Assembly (NCBI RefSeq): GCF_030272615.1
Contig: NC_081414.1
Span: forward strand, 517,001 to 577,000
Origin: Cryptomeria japonica
Lineage: Eukaryota > Streptophyta > Pinopsida > Cupressales > Cupressaceae
Reading direction: 5' to 3'
DNA: 60,000 nt
The translations under genes were made by a program, and so were the position numbers. Shown in pieces: positions 46,725 to 57,129 of this stretch (position 1 is the stretch's first letter; every line of letters begins with the position of its first letter). Under the pieces are notes generated by a model that did not search any database, had not been told where the DNA came from, and saw only the letters and a program-made list of their open reading frames with translations.

Positions 46725-48267
46725 TGTTGGCATTATAACAGACAAGGGGAGATTGTTGGCATTATAACAGACAATGAGAGATTGTTGGCATTTCAATAAG
46801 GATATTGAGAAGGTTGTTGATGATTATGGATATAACTGCTAAAGGATGTTTACTGTCTTAATATTATTATTTTGTCATTAATGTCAAGAAATTGATTTTC
46901 TAATTCAGTATGATGTTGCCATATCTTAAGAAGTATGATTTGATGAGTATAAAGATATCGGTAAAAGACACAGAAAGAATGTGATGAATAAGGGGAGGAA
47001 TAAGTTATTCAATGGGCAACTATTACCGAGTTAGACAATGATGAGATCATGATGTTTAGATTGTTTTGATATCATACATATGTTATTGACTATAAGGTTA
47101 ATACTATACTATGTTACCGAGCAAAGAACCTAGTCGATAAACCCTAAGGAACCTAGTCGGTAAACCCTAAGGTTATCGCTATCGGTTAATGAAGGCAGAA
47201 TGTCTACCTAGTGAAGTTTTTACCGAGTTAAAACTGAGTAATAACAGAATGCATTGAATGAATAAAAGCATTATTTAATGAAGGAAGCTGATGAGCTGGT
47301 TATGATTAAATGATTAGTATGTCATGCATGAAGTTTGTTAAAAAATCTATGGAAAAAGAAAATCGCCAGGAAGATCTACAGCTCAGATTGAACCGCAATA
47401 ACCTTGTGCAAGTTCCAAGAAAGGACTGCAAGTCCCGAGGCAAGGTAAAACGTTTTCAGATCGAAAGATACATTGGACCTGGTCAAGTTTGAAGATCTGA
47501 TGGCTATGTTTGATCATGGGATATGTGATCAAGGAGATTAAGTGGTTGGCAAATTGTTTATAAATAAGGAACTTTTGATAAACAATGTATGTGGGCAAGT
47601 GTATGCACAGGGATGCTACATAGTGATTACCGAGCACTGAAGCTTGAAGATCTGTTTGAATAACAGAGTATAGAGCCCAGCAGATGGACAAGATAAGTCC
47701 TATTGTATTGAGCAAATAAGAATCTACTTCAACATTTTAGATGTGAAGTTTCAAATAGATTTTTATTACTGTTATTTTGTAAAGTGACAGAAAATCTCTT
47801 AACCAAGTGGACTTAAGAGTCTTATTTGTAAAACCCTCTAGCAAGGTGACATTCTGATTGAGTGTTTGAAATCCTTTAACAAGGTCACTTCTAACAAGGT
47901 GAAGATCCTAACAGATCTAAGGGAAATCCCTTAACCGGGTCACATCTAGCAATGTGTTTGTAATCTTTAACAGGATTTGCTTTTAACCGAGCATACTCTA
48001 GAAGAGTATATTTCTTAGTGGGTCCGAAATCCCACAGTGGTTTTTCCCTATTTGGGTTTCCACGTTAAATCTGGTGTTATGAGTGTTATGATGTTTATAT
48101 GCTTATGAGTTTGCATGTTTAGCAACTTTGGTTATATTTTTGAAGTATATGTTACCGAGGTTGAATCTGTTGTTTTTACTGAGGATTAAGTTTGTATGAT
48201 TCACCCCCCCCCCCTCTCATCTTATTAGCTTGGCATATGTACTTAACATTAAGTATCAGAACTATCA
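46725..48267 (+). repeat. copia-2 3' LTR (1,543 bp)
   Basis: Same ends as the 5' LTR. It differs by scattered substitutions, a 21-23-bp tandem duplication (GGAACCTAGTCGATAAACCC and the following bases, about 47130-47170) absent from the 5' LTR, and a shorter C-run (11 against 13). The ORFs at 47310-47492 and 47383-47715 are chance frames. Confidence 0.95.
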
Positions 48268-49435
48268 CCGACCCCATCCACTGGGTTACCCTGGCAACCT
48301 AATCTGAACCTCTGGCCCATCCAAGCCTCATGTGGACCCACACATCCTTTCGTGAAGACAAGGCTGATGGTTTGCCATTTCAGGCCTTCTCACTACATGT
48401 CAAGTCTATACTAGCACTCATCCCATGTGCGAGTCACAATTATCTTACTTAGTGATTCATTAACAACACTCTAATACTATTAGGTTATCACTTATTAGAC
48501 ACACTTTCGATGGGTTATCCAGCAACCACTTTGGGCGCGGCCCCCAATCGAAAGCCACTTTCCCATGCAACACTAGACTATACTCAAACGAACTCAAAAC
48601 CAAGGAATACCCATGGTCAAACAAATAGAGTTCAACATGGAGGAAACAACCATTTGGTCAAACATGACTCTAATGAGGTGCACTAACAGACGGTACTCTA
48701 ACTAGAGACCTGACCAATTATGGTCAACCACCAAACATCATTCGACACCCGCATAAAGGATATGACCAATTACAACACCACCACAAAACAATAGTCAAAC
48801 TCGAGACCGAGGACAGATACAGGTACCCCAAATCAATCAGACGATAGGGTCCAATCAACAAATCAAGGCTTGCCATTACTTAAGCAAAAGCGAATACATA
48901 AATTAAACTTGCAAAGGCAATAATCGGTAGATACAATCTTTTTCCAAATTGATTTAAACATTAAATGTCGATCAAGTTTTCTAAATGATCTAAGTTATAT
49001 TGCAGTTATCTACCTCATCTAGGTACCTGTTGTTCTTGGTTTTCTAACTCACTGAGGTTCATTTTCATCGAACATACATAAATACGTCATTATGAGTTTT
49101 TAAACCAAATTCACATGAATAAAGTAAATAAACATTAATCGAATAAATATGATATTTAATCTTCAAATAAAACATCATTGATCTACTAGTTTGAAAACAA
49201 TCTCTCCAAATGCATCTTTTCCAGAACACAGTTACACCATACAAATCAAGGAAACATATACATATAAGGAACCCAAATAATGATAGTTCGTTCCCAGCTT
49301 AACAGTTATTTCCTTACGCATATATATATAAAAAAATTCCCAAAATTAAATATTAATTAATATATTTATTAATCCATGATTAATAAAATATAAACAATTA
49401 ATAATTAATAACAAAGCTAATAAATTAAGTATTAA

Positions 49436-49438
<3 letters not shown>

Positions 49439-49474
<36 letters not shown>
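49439..49474. repeat. (AT)n microsatellite in the LARD 5' LTR
   Basis: About 36 bp of AT repeat, the counterpart of the 57-bp tract at 33956-34012. Confidence 0.95.
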
Positions 49475-49477
<3 letters not shown>

Positions 49478-49680
49478 TATATTATCACCATTAACATATA
49501 TTTGAAATATACATTAATTAATAATTAATAATTAATATAGAATAATAAAACATATTAATTAAACTTAATAAAAATTAATCATTTTTAAAAATAAACCCGA
49601 AATTAATTTATCATATTATATTTTTTTTCTTTAAAAAAAATATATCTAAAAAGAAACCAATTTTTAAAAAAATGATAAAG

Positions 49681-49868
49681 AGGGGGGGGGGAGATACCCA
49701 CGTGGGTCCCCCTTGGTAGCCCACGCTACCTATGGTAGTGCTGCTACCAAAAAGTAGCAGTTCTCTACCATTGGTAGCGCTGCTACCTTTTGGTAGCAGT
49801 CCACTACCATTGGTAGCGAGCTACCTCCCGCGTGGTGGGGGTATGAGCCCTGCCACGTGGGTATTCTG
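49681..49868. repeat. Expanded GC-rich foldback block in the LARD 5' LTR
   Basis: Outer arms form a perfect 12-bp inverted repeat (ATACCCACGTGG at 49694-49705; CCACGTGGGTAT at 49853-49864). Inside are about eleven GCTACC/GGTAGC-like half-sites in alternating orientation, against about four in the 3' LTR. The extra 78 bp are 49741-49818. Confidence 0.85.
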
Positions 49869-51351
49869 TTTTTTTTTTTTAAATAATTACTATCAAAAAC
49901 ACACCGTAAGAAAAAAAAATACAGCCTCCCAGAGACTTTAAATTTTTATTTATTTATTTTTATCAGAAAGCATGGGTTTCTAATATTTTCCAAATACCCA
50001 AATTCGAGAAGGGAAATCTCTCCAAAACAATACCATACTGGCAAAATGATAAGGATTAACATCCATTATCCAAACCTAGACAGATTTCTCTGATTGAAGT
50101 TAGAATTTGAAAGCATTAATTTGGAATTTAACAAATTTTTATTGTAAACAGGCAACTCAAGTTTATTTTTTATTTTAAAACAACCAGAGCAACCATAATC
50201 TAAACTTGGAATGGAAATAGAACAAGAGAGGATTGGATTGGAATTACAATTACAACTCTTTCATTTTTCCCCAAATAAATGAGATTTTTAATCTTCACAA
50301 ACAGATTTCTTCATAAATCCAAAATAATTTCTTTAAAACAAAGAAACCAATGAAATTAACCAGAGGCCTACCTGGCTCGGCAATCCTGGCAAGATTGAAG
50401 AAGAGCCCAATTTTCCAGCTCAAGAAATTCCTTCTCCTCTCAAAACCCCCAAATTTTTCCATCCAAAAATATTTTCCAAAAAAATCAATCTCCCATATTT
50501 TTCCAAAAACCTAGGTTAAATGGGAGAAGTTTGACCAAATTTTTTTTTTTAGAATTAAAATTTTTTCTTAAAATAATTCTCCAAAAATCATTCTTTTAAA
50601 CTATATCAATAAATTAAACTTGCTTTTAAATTTAAAATTGTTTTTTTTCAAATCACTAAAATTAACCTTTCTATTGCAATTAAATTTAAATCTTTCTTTT
50701 CCAGCAGCATAAACAGAATAAATTTGACATTAAAATTAACCATTTAATTAAACTTGCTACCAACCTAAATTAAGCAATTCAATTAACGATTAATCACATA
50801 AAAAGGGAGCCTATTTAATTTAGTCCCCAAAATACTAATGCAAAAACACACATTAAATCAAATTAGAGATTAAGGATTAATTACTCGGTTAAACCACACA
50901 CAAAACACGCAACCCTAGAAAACCAAACAGACAGACGACCCGTATACCCAACCAAAGGGAATACTAACGACGATTGATGATGCTCACTTGAGCACAACTA
51001 TGGTCAAACGAGGGTCTTACGACCACCCAATCCAACTCTAAGGATCAAAGAGGTAAACTCAAACCTACAAATTCTAGGTGGAGATGAACCTCGCACCCAT
51101 GTGATACTGTACCTGAAATCTCCTACAACCAAGAGTCATACATGCATACATATATAAACTTAATGAAAGCGTTAGCCCGAGATTAAGAACACGAAATGGG
51201 AAAACTAATCAACTTGCATACAAACTGGCGCGAAAACATATTAACAGGTATGCACTAAATCAAAACATCTGACTATAACGTTATATTATGATAAACTAAC
51301 CACGGTCAAACCGAGATTAGAAATTGATTACGACAAAGGTACTACATATCG

Positions 51352-52311
51352 GGTCATCAAGAAGTCTTCACAACTTTACTTCCGATGACCGATGACAATG
51401 TTCACCTTTCACACTTTCTTCATCGGGCATCAGAATAGCAAGAAATCCCTTCGTCTGATTGTCGATGCCTTTCTCCACTTGCTGGGTGTTTCTATTGGTC
51501 TTCGGGAAGATAACCGAAAAGATAATCCGATCGTCCGATCTGCTCAATCTCTCTTTTGTGCTTCGCCACTTGGCATTCACTGATTGGTTTCGGGGTCTCT
51601 ATCCTGCCACTCCAACACGACCTCTCCAACCGCCCGGGATGAAGCTCTTCTCTCTAGCTAGGTCCCACCTTGGTCACCAAGTCTCGTAAGATAAACATCG
51701 TGCAACTTGCCACAGCGGTATGGCGACAATCGTCCAATCATCTCAGACTTGCTCACTTGTTAACCGAATAGGAAGAAGGTTCCATCGGGTCATTGGGTAG
51801 CATGACATTCCGATTTTCTGATGGTTGATGTCTTCAAAGTTGACCTCCTTCACTTGCGCCTTGTTATCGGGTTATCGGGGTAACAAGAAAATAGTCCTCC
51901 TGATACCTGATAACTCTTTCCTCGACTAGCACTTTCCTATCGGGTCCGCAGGATAACAAGAAACCATTCTCCTTGATACCCGATAACTCCCATCGGGACA
52001 TCGGTGTAGCGTGAAACAACTCCTTCTGATACCCAATGGCTCATAGGGTCATCAACGTAGTAAGAAAAATCTTTTGCCGATACCCGATGACTCTGCTCCA
52101 AGCCAATGCTAACTCATCAGATCATCGAGGTAACTTGAACCAGCTCCTTCGAATACCCAATGACTCGCCAATAAACAACCCATCGGAATAGGTTAACTCG
52201 ATGCACTTATGAGATGCCATTTCAAACTAAGAAAACACACATTTGAACCTAATCACACCAAAATTGTTGAAAACTTTGAAAATGCAACCAAAATTGGGTG
52301 CTCCTGCACCA
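51352..52311 (-). repeat. Chromovirus 3' LTR, proximal (5') part
   Basis: On the minus strand it begins TGGTGCAGGAGCACCC at 52311, next to a purine tract, and runs to the LARD insertion point (TSD TATCG 51347-51351). It continues at 31740 on the far side. Contains the degenerate tandem array described at 51880-52165. ORFs at 51368-51580, 51392-51583 and 51459-51689 overlap on both strands and are chance frames. Confidence 0.75.
51880..52165 (-). repeat. Five-unit degenerate tandem array inside the LTR
   Basis: The plus-strand word GATACCCRATRACT and close variants occur at 51902, 51975, 52028, 52079 and 52151 (spacings 73, 53, 51, 72). Each is preceded about 20-25 bp earlier by a GTAACAAGAAA-like word. 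Units also contain ATCGGGTCAT-like words. Confidence 0.75.
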
Positions 52312-52369
52312 TACTCCCCCAATGAGAAAGAAGTCAAGTGACTCCTTGGGGAAACACATAGGAGGTAAT

Positions 52370-52686
52370 TTCGAGCTTCGAAAAGTCTGCCTCAGGGACC
52401 CAAGTGGCCTCAGATTTAGGAAGATGTTGTCATTTAACTAAATGCTCCATATAGGTGGTATGTTTGGCTTCTTGAGGACTCGTGAATCCAACACCTTTTC
52501 AGCTTGTGGCTTGGTCACCGGTGGTAAGGGTAGGTCTAAAAGTGTTTGCAAGACCTCTGAAAATCTCTGAAATTCTTCTGGAAGTGTACCCTTATACGTT
52601 ACCAAGTTTGCAACATTGAAAATAGGAGATAAAGCCATGTCGTCGGGTAGGTCAAGTTTGTAGGCATTGTTTCCGTACTTGGCCAA
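52370..52686 (-). pseudogene. Chromovirus integrase C-terminus with chromodomain
   Basis: The frame from 52686 shows YKLDLPDDMALSPIFNV, the conserved segment that follows integrase, then KVLDSRVLKK, the start of a chromodomain. After a small frameshift at about 52470 the next frame gives YMEHLVK, a TGA at about 52436, then HLPKSEATWVPEADF, the end of the chromodomain. The TGA sits where Trp (VKW) is usual, so TGG to TGA is likely. In living elements this domain reads methylated histone H3 and steers insertion into heterochromatin. Confidence 0.85.
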
Positions 52687-52689
52687 GAT

Positions 52690-53804
52690 CTTACAAGGTC
52701 AAATTCTCCTCATTTGAAGTTTGCGAGGGACACCTTTTTGAAGCCTTGCTTTGTTCAAGTGAACCATTACCAAGTCCCCAACAAAAAATTGTATATATCT
52801 TCTCTTTTCATCTACTTTGTCCTTGATTTTCTGAGAGTTGTCTAGTAAAACTTGCTGAACTTGCTCATGAATCTCCTTCATGGACTGAGCCATGTCAACA
52901 ACATGTCCACTCTGTTGTCCCATCTTCTCAATTTCTCTGAGCTCCAAAACACCTCTAGGATGAAGGCCATAAACTACTTCAAAAGGACTCTTACCGGTTG
53001 ATCTATTCACACTGTCATTGTAAGCAAATTTAGCTTGATGAATGATCTGATCCCAAGCTTACCCATACTCCTTTTTCAAACATCTGAGAAGGTTCCCCAG
53101 CGTTCTATTGACCACCTCTGTTTGGCCATCTGTTTGGGGATGGTATGCTGAGCTGAAAGATAAGTTAGTTCCCAATCTCTGCCATAAAGTTCTCCAGAAA
53201 TGTCCAATGAATTTTGTATCTCTATCTGACACTATACTGATGGGTAACCATGAATCCCAATGACCTCTTTGAAAAATAAATGAGCAATATGACTGGCATC
53301 ATGAGTCACCTTACAAGGAATAAAATGGGTCATTTTACTGAATCTATCTATGACAACAAAGATGCTATCAAATCCAGATTTGGTCTTGGGTAAACCAACA
53401 ACAAAATCCATACTTACACACTCCCATGGCCTATTTGGGATAGGTAAAGGCTGATAAAACCTAGCATTAGAAGATGTTCCCTTAGCTCTTTGACAAATTA
53501 TACATTGCTCCACATATCTCCTGATATACCTTTGCATCTTCGGCCAATAGTAGAATCTTTGAACAAGTTCCAAGGTCTTATTCAAACCAAAATGTCCACT
53601 CAAGCATCCATTGTGCTTTTCTTGCATCAATTTTTCTCTCATAGACCCTCTGGGTACACAAAGTTGTCCTCCTTTGAACAAAATTCCATCCTGCAAAGTG
53701 AAAGCTGCATATTCACTATGAAAATGATTCCTAAACTCTTGGCAAACCTTGTAGGCAGTAGCAAAATCTTCATCTTCTGCATACAAATTCTTGAAACTAT
53801 CCAC
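52690..53804 (-). pseudogene. Chromovirus integrase
   Basis: The frame from 53804 has the HHCC zinc-binding segment (EKHNGCLSGHFG ... CIICQRAKG) and the first core Asp (SMDFVVGLPKTKSG). A frameshift at about 53232 moves the frame. Beyond it IVSDRDTKF (second Asp) and [16 protein letters not shown] (catalytic Glu, about 53100-53165) are visible. The frame from 53010 (NRSTGKSPFEVVYGLHPRG) continues to a stop at 52699. A TAA also breaks the 53040-53065 stretch. The catalytic triad is kept but cannot be made as one protein. Confidence 0.9.
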
Positions 53805-55317
53805 TCCAATCCTTTTGAGCTACACTTCTTGCACTGTTAGTAACCTCCTACTTAATGCATCAACTACCTTATTACATTGTCCTTTCTTGTGTTTGATGGT
53901 AAAAGTATATGACTGCAAATACTTTACCCATTTGACATGCTTATGACTCAACTTATCTTGTGAATTCAGAAAACTCAAAGCTTGATTATTTGTGTAAACA
54001 ACAAAATCCTTAGGTAACAAGTAGTGCCTCCACTTCTTAAGAGCTTGAACAAGAGCATACAGCTCGAGATCATGGGATGAATACTTCTTCTTGGCATCAT
54101 TGAGCTTCTCACTAAATAAAGCTACATGTCTATTCTCTTGACTCAAAACATCACCAACTGCTATATTACTCGCATCACATTCAATTGTGAACAACTTGTC
54201 AAAACTAGGAAGAATGAGTATTGGTTGTGTAGCTACCTTTTGTTTCAAAAGTTCAAACCCTTTGTTACTTGCATTGGTCCATTGAAACTTAGTCTTAACT
54301 CCTCCTTTGATGGTATCCAGCATGGGTCCACAAATCTCACTAAATCCTCTAATAAACTTCCCGTAGAACTATGCCAAACCATGAAAACTCCTTACTGCAC
54401 TCGCTATCTTTGGTGTTGGCCAATTTGTGATGACTTCCACCTTTGATGTGTCCATCTTCAAATCTCCTCCTGAAACTACAAATCCGAGATAGACAAGTTC
54501 CTTCTTCATAAACTCACACTTCTCCAAGTTTATTGTTAGTTGCTCATCATACAATTTTTGCAATACAATACTAAGATGCTCTAGATGTTCCTCTTTAATT
54601 CTACTAAAAATCAAGATGTCATCTAAGTATACAACAACAAATTTACCAATAGAATCTTTAAGCACTTCATTCATGAGTCTAATGAATGTACTAGGAGAAT
54701 TACTAAGACTGAATGGCATAACAAGCCACTCATAAAGTCCTTCATTGGTTTTGAAGGTTGTTTTCCATTCATCACCTTCTTTTATTCTAATCTGGTGGTA
54801 TCCACTCTTGAGATCAATCTTAGTGAAATACTTTGCACCTCCCAAGCAATCCATCAAGTCTTCAATTCTCGAGATAGGAAATCTGTACCTGATAGTGATT
54901 CTATTTATGGCTCTTGAATCTGTGCATAGCCTCCACGTTCCTCCTTTCTTGGGTGCTAACACAAAAGGTACAACACAAGGACATACTCTTCTTTATCAAT
55001 CCTTGGTCCAACAATTCTTGGACTTGTCTACCCACTTCCTTCTTTTGTTTGGGAGTCATCTTATAGGCTGATTTGTTGGTTAATGATGCTCTAGGAATAA
55101 AATCAATTTGATGGTTGATGGCTCTAATGGGAGGTAGGGTTGTTGGTGCTCCATCACTTATGATTGTTTTGAAGTTGTATAGAATCTGTTGCACTTCATG
55201 AGGTATTTGAACCTTCTTTTCTTGCTTTGATTCCTTTGGTTTTACTATAAGAGCAAATCCCACTCCTTCTGCCTCCTTGAGAGTGTTAATGAACTCTTTT
55301 TCACTCACCAATGACAC
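53805..55317 (-). pseudogene. Chromovirus reverse transcriptase and RNase H
   Basis: The leader of RT lies in 55317-54970 ([32 protein letters not shown]). A 1-nt frameshift at about 54970 passes into the 54962-54369 frame ([42 protein letters not shown]), so YLDD is intact. A stop at 54369-54371 interrupts GLA*FYGKF, and the frame continues in 54323-53820 through RNase H (TIECDASNIAVGDVLSQ, SHDLELYALV, YTNNQALSFL). In the last motif Asn replaces the usual catalytic Asp (YTDxxAL). A further stop lies at 53820-53822. Confidence 0.93.
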
Positions 55318-55590
55318 ATTTGGGCCTTTAGTTTTGTTGCTCTCTCCTTCATCAATTAGGAACTAAATGTGGTATGTAACTCCATCCTTTTGAAAAGAAT
55401 AAGAGTTCTCCTCTATGTTGCGAATGGCCTTTTTGTCAAACTGTCATGGTCTACCAAGAAGTAGATGGTAAGCATCCATAGGCAGGATGTCACATAAGAC
55501 TTTATCCTTATAACTACCTATGTTGAACTCAACCCATGTTTGTTCATTCACTACCACAAGGAGAAGCGTTACACATCTTCTAATGGTAAT
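55318..55590 (-). pseudogene. Chromovirus protease-RT linker remnant
   Basis: The minus-strand frame reads WVEFNIGSYKDKVLCDILPM then AYHLLLGRP, a stop, and QFDKKAI. This is the well-conserved segment just after the retropepsin domain in plant gypsy elements. The stop replaces the usual Trp of GRPWQFD. Upstream of about 55590 the similarity ends, so the active-site DSG and Gag are lost. Confidence 0.75.
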
Positions 55591-56253
55591 TATTTTCAAG
55601 CAACATGCCTTCCTAATGGAACAAATCTTATCAAAGAAGGGACATGTACTTCACATGAGATCATTCCATGCTAGGGGGCATATCATGCTTGTTAATAACA
55701 GAAACCATAGAAGAGGTAAGTTTTCCAAAGGAATGAAGGCAAGAGAAGAAGTGGATTACTCATAAAAGATGCTCCCCTCCAAGCAAATAGAAAAACCAAA
55801 GAACAATTATATGATCACATAAGAATAACTTTATGCAAGAAAGGAGATCTAATAATGAATAATGCACAGAGATGGAGATAAATCCATGAAAACAAGAAGA
55901 AAAGTGAACTTCATGTTGCTACCCCGAGGTGTTTAAAATTGAAATATTACCACCACAAATGATAAACATCCCCCAATTAAGTTGGCTAGTTATGTCATAG
56001 GGTGAAGAGCGACGTGAAGGGAAAAGAAGTGCCAAGGCACTATGTTTTTGCCAAGAAAGATGGCTAGATCTATTGTAAGACAAATTTGTGCAAGATCATA
56101 TTGCTTTTGAACAAATTTCTTAAATGCATGAAATTTACCAATAAAATATGAATATGAATAATGAAAAATACAATATTCATCACATTTTACTTGCTTAAGA
56201 TTGTTGTTATGTTGTTTAGGAGGAAAGGAAATGTTCTTATCATATTTCAATCT
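55591..56253. other. Junction region without a recognised gene
   Basis: Between the chromovirus protease remnant and the gag remnant to its right. No motif in the ORFs 55520-55765 (+) or 55990-56250 (-). The second continues the frame of the gag remnant beyond a stop and may be its decayed downstream sequence. Confidence 0.4.
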
Positions 56254-57129
56254 CTAATAGATTCTTGTAGCTAGTCTTTCAGGATGATAAATATGTTTTA
56301 ATTTTGTTTCTTGACATGGAGGAGAAGAATTATTAGAAGAAGAAGGATCATTATCCATGATTATAATTTTGCCATTGTCTATGCCTTCTTGAATAGATTT
56401 CTGAAAATCAGGGCAATCATCTGCATTGTGATTGTGTGTTTGATGAAATGAGCAAAAAGGACATTTTGAAGAAGAACCATTCTTGCGGGCTCTTTTGATT
56501 TATTGCCTTTGGAGATGTTTTTGAAAGTTTTGGAGCCTAAGGAGTTCATCAATGGGGAGAGGAGCCTTGTTTCCTAGGCCTTCTGTAGTAGGTTGTGTGG
56601 GAGGGTTTATAGGGACACAAATTCCTTGTTCGAACTTTCCAAGTTCGTGTCCTCTAAAACTTTCTTTAGTTATTATATGAAAGCCCCGACTATAAGAATG
56701 TTGCAAATGAGTAGGTGGGGGAATAAGATCATGAATTTATTTGAAATCTGATGTGTAAGGAGGAATAAAAGGATTTGTAGATGAAGAAGGAATATAATGT
56801 GAAAGGATAGTCTTCTTTCCTTTATCGGGCTTATCCTTTTTGGGAGATTGGGAAAGAACATCTTCATTATCTAAAGGCTCATTTTTACTTATTTATATAT
56901 GAGGGGAAATATGATGAATAAAATGTATAACATCATCATTTCTACATATATTTTGATGTTGAAGATAGGCCCTAGGAGAACAAGGAGGGTCTAAAGATAT
57001 AAGAATGTTAATAGTTTGAAATTTCCCCCCTTGCTCAAGTTTATCTATATGAGAAGATGATGGGTCCATGTTGCTTTCCAATGCTTGTTCCCTTTTAGAA
57101 AGATCATTGGTTGAAACATTAGCTCTCAT
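56254..57129 (-). pseudogene. gag: Gypsy-like gag remnant with zinc-knuckle-like motif
   Basis: One minus-strand frame from the ATG at 57129, broken by stops at 56893-56895, 56737-56739, 56500-56502 and 56254-56256. After a Pro/Ser-rich part it shows CPFCSFHQTHNHNADDCPDF, which matches the (Y/F)CxFHxxxxHxTxxC motif seen in Gag of plant Ty3/gypsy elements. It lies downstream of a PBS (58081-58095) and LTR (58099 on) in the same orientation, as gag should. It differs from the chromovirus to its left and probably belongs to a separate, truncated element. Confidence 0.6.

Larger units (their letters stand above)
40580..48267 (+). mobile_element. Complete Ty1/copia retrotransposon (copia-2), TSD CCGAC
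   Basis: 7,688 bp with LTRs 40580-42101 and 46725-48267, PBS 42104-42115, gag-pol 42166-46337 and PPT 46713-46723. It is flanked by CCGAC at 40575-40579 and 48268-48272. The empty site is visible in the other LARD LTR (ggtttcaaccccatcc near 32787), confirming the insertion. Multiple AGGGGGAG-type PPT copies before the 3' LTR and the protease/integrase wording suggest a Sirevirus-like lineage. The polyprotein is disabled by one frameshift and six in-frame stops. Confidence 0.95.
31741..51346 (-). mobile_element. LARD-like non-autonomous LTR retrotransposon, about 4-kb LTRs
   Basis: Complete structure on the minus strand: 5' LTR 39530-51346 (holding a nested copia element), PBS 39516-39527, a non-coding internal region 35764-39529 (3,766 bp), PPT 35764-35778 and 3' LTR 31741-35763 (4,023 bp). 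Termini are TGTAGTACC...GGGGCATTACA; the outer CA of the 3' LTR has become TA. The TSD TATCG flanks it at 31736-31740 and 51347-51351. LTRs of 4 kb or more with an internal region of about 3.5 kb lacking gag-pol define LARDs (large retrotransposon derivatives) known from grasses. Mobility would need proteins from an autonomous relative. Confidence 0.93.
39530..51346 (-). repeat. LARD-like element 5' LTR, split by a copia element
   Basis: Inner end at 39530 (plus strand TGTAATGCCCCGCC), outer end at 51346 (plus strand GGTACTACA). Interrupted at 40580-48267 by a nested copia with TSD CCGAC. Without insertion and duplicated target it is about 4,124 bp, some 100 bp longer than the other LTR. Most of that is a 78-bp expansion at 49741-49818. 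ORFs at 49732-49941 and elsewhere are chance frames. Confidence 0.9.
52312..55590 (-). mobile_element. Ty3/gypsy chromovirus internal region (decayed)
   Basis: Minus-strand order protease - RT - RNase H - integrase - chromodomain, then a purine tract (TTGGGGGAG, 52313-52321) and the LTR at 52311. This order and the C-terminal chromodomain define plant chromoviruses. Gag and the 5' LTR are missing, since homology stops at about 55590. Several frameshifts and stops make it inactive. Confidence 0.9.

Noticed and set aside
49732-49941. 69-codon ORF with LPLVA-type repeats
   Set aside because: It is a translation of the GCTACC/GGTAGC foldback block in the LTR, so the peptide repeat reflects the DNA palindromes.
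51870-52200. CRISPR-like array
   Set aside because: Units are degenerate, spacing alternates, and the spacers resemble each other. It lies in a plant LTR.
53490-55071. Plus-strand ORFs of 106-116 codons at 53.5-55.1 kb
   Set aside because: Antisense shadows of the chromovirus pol frames.
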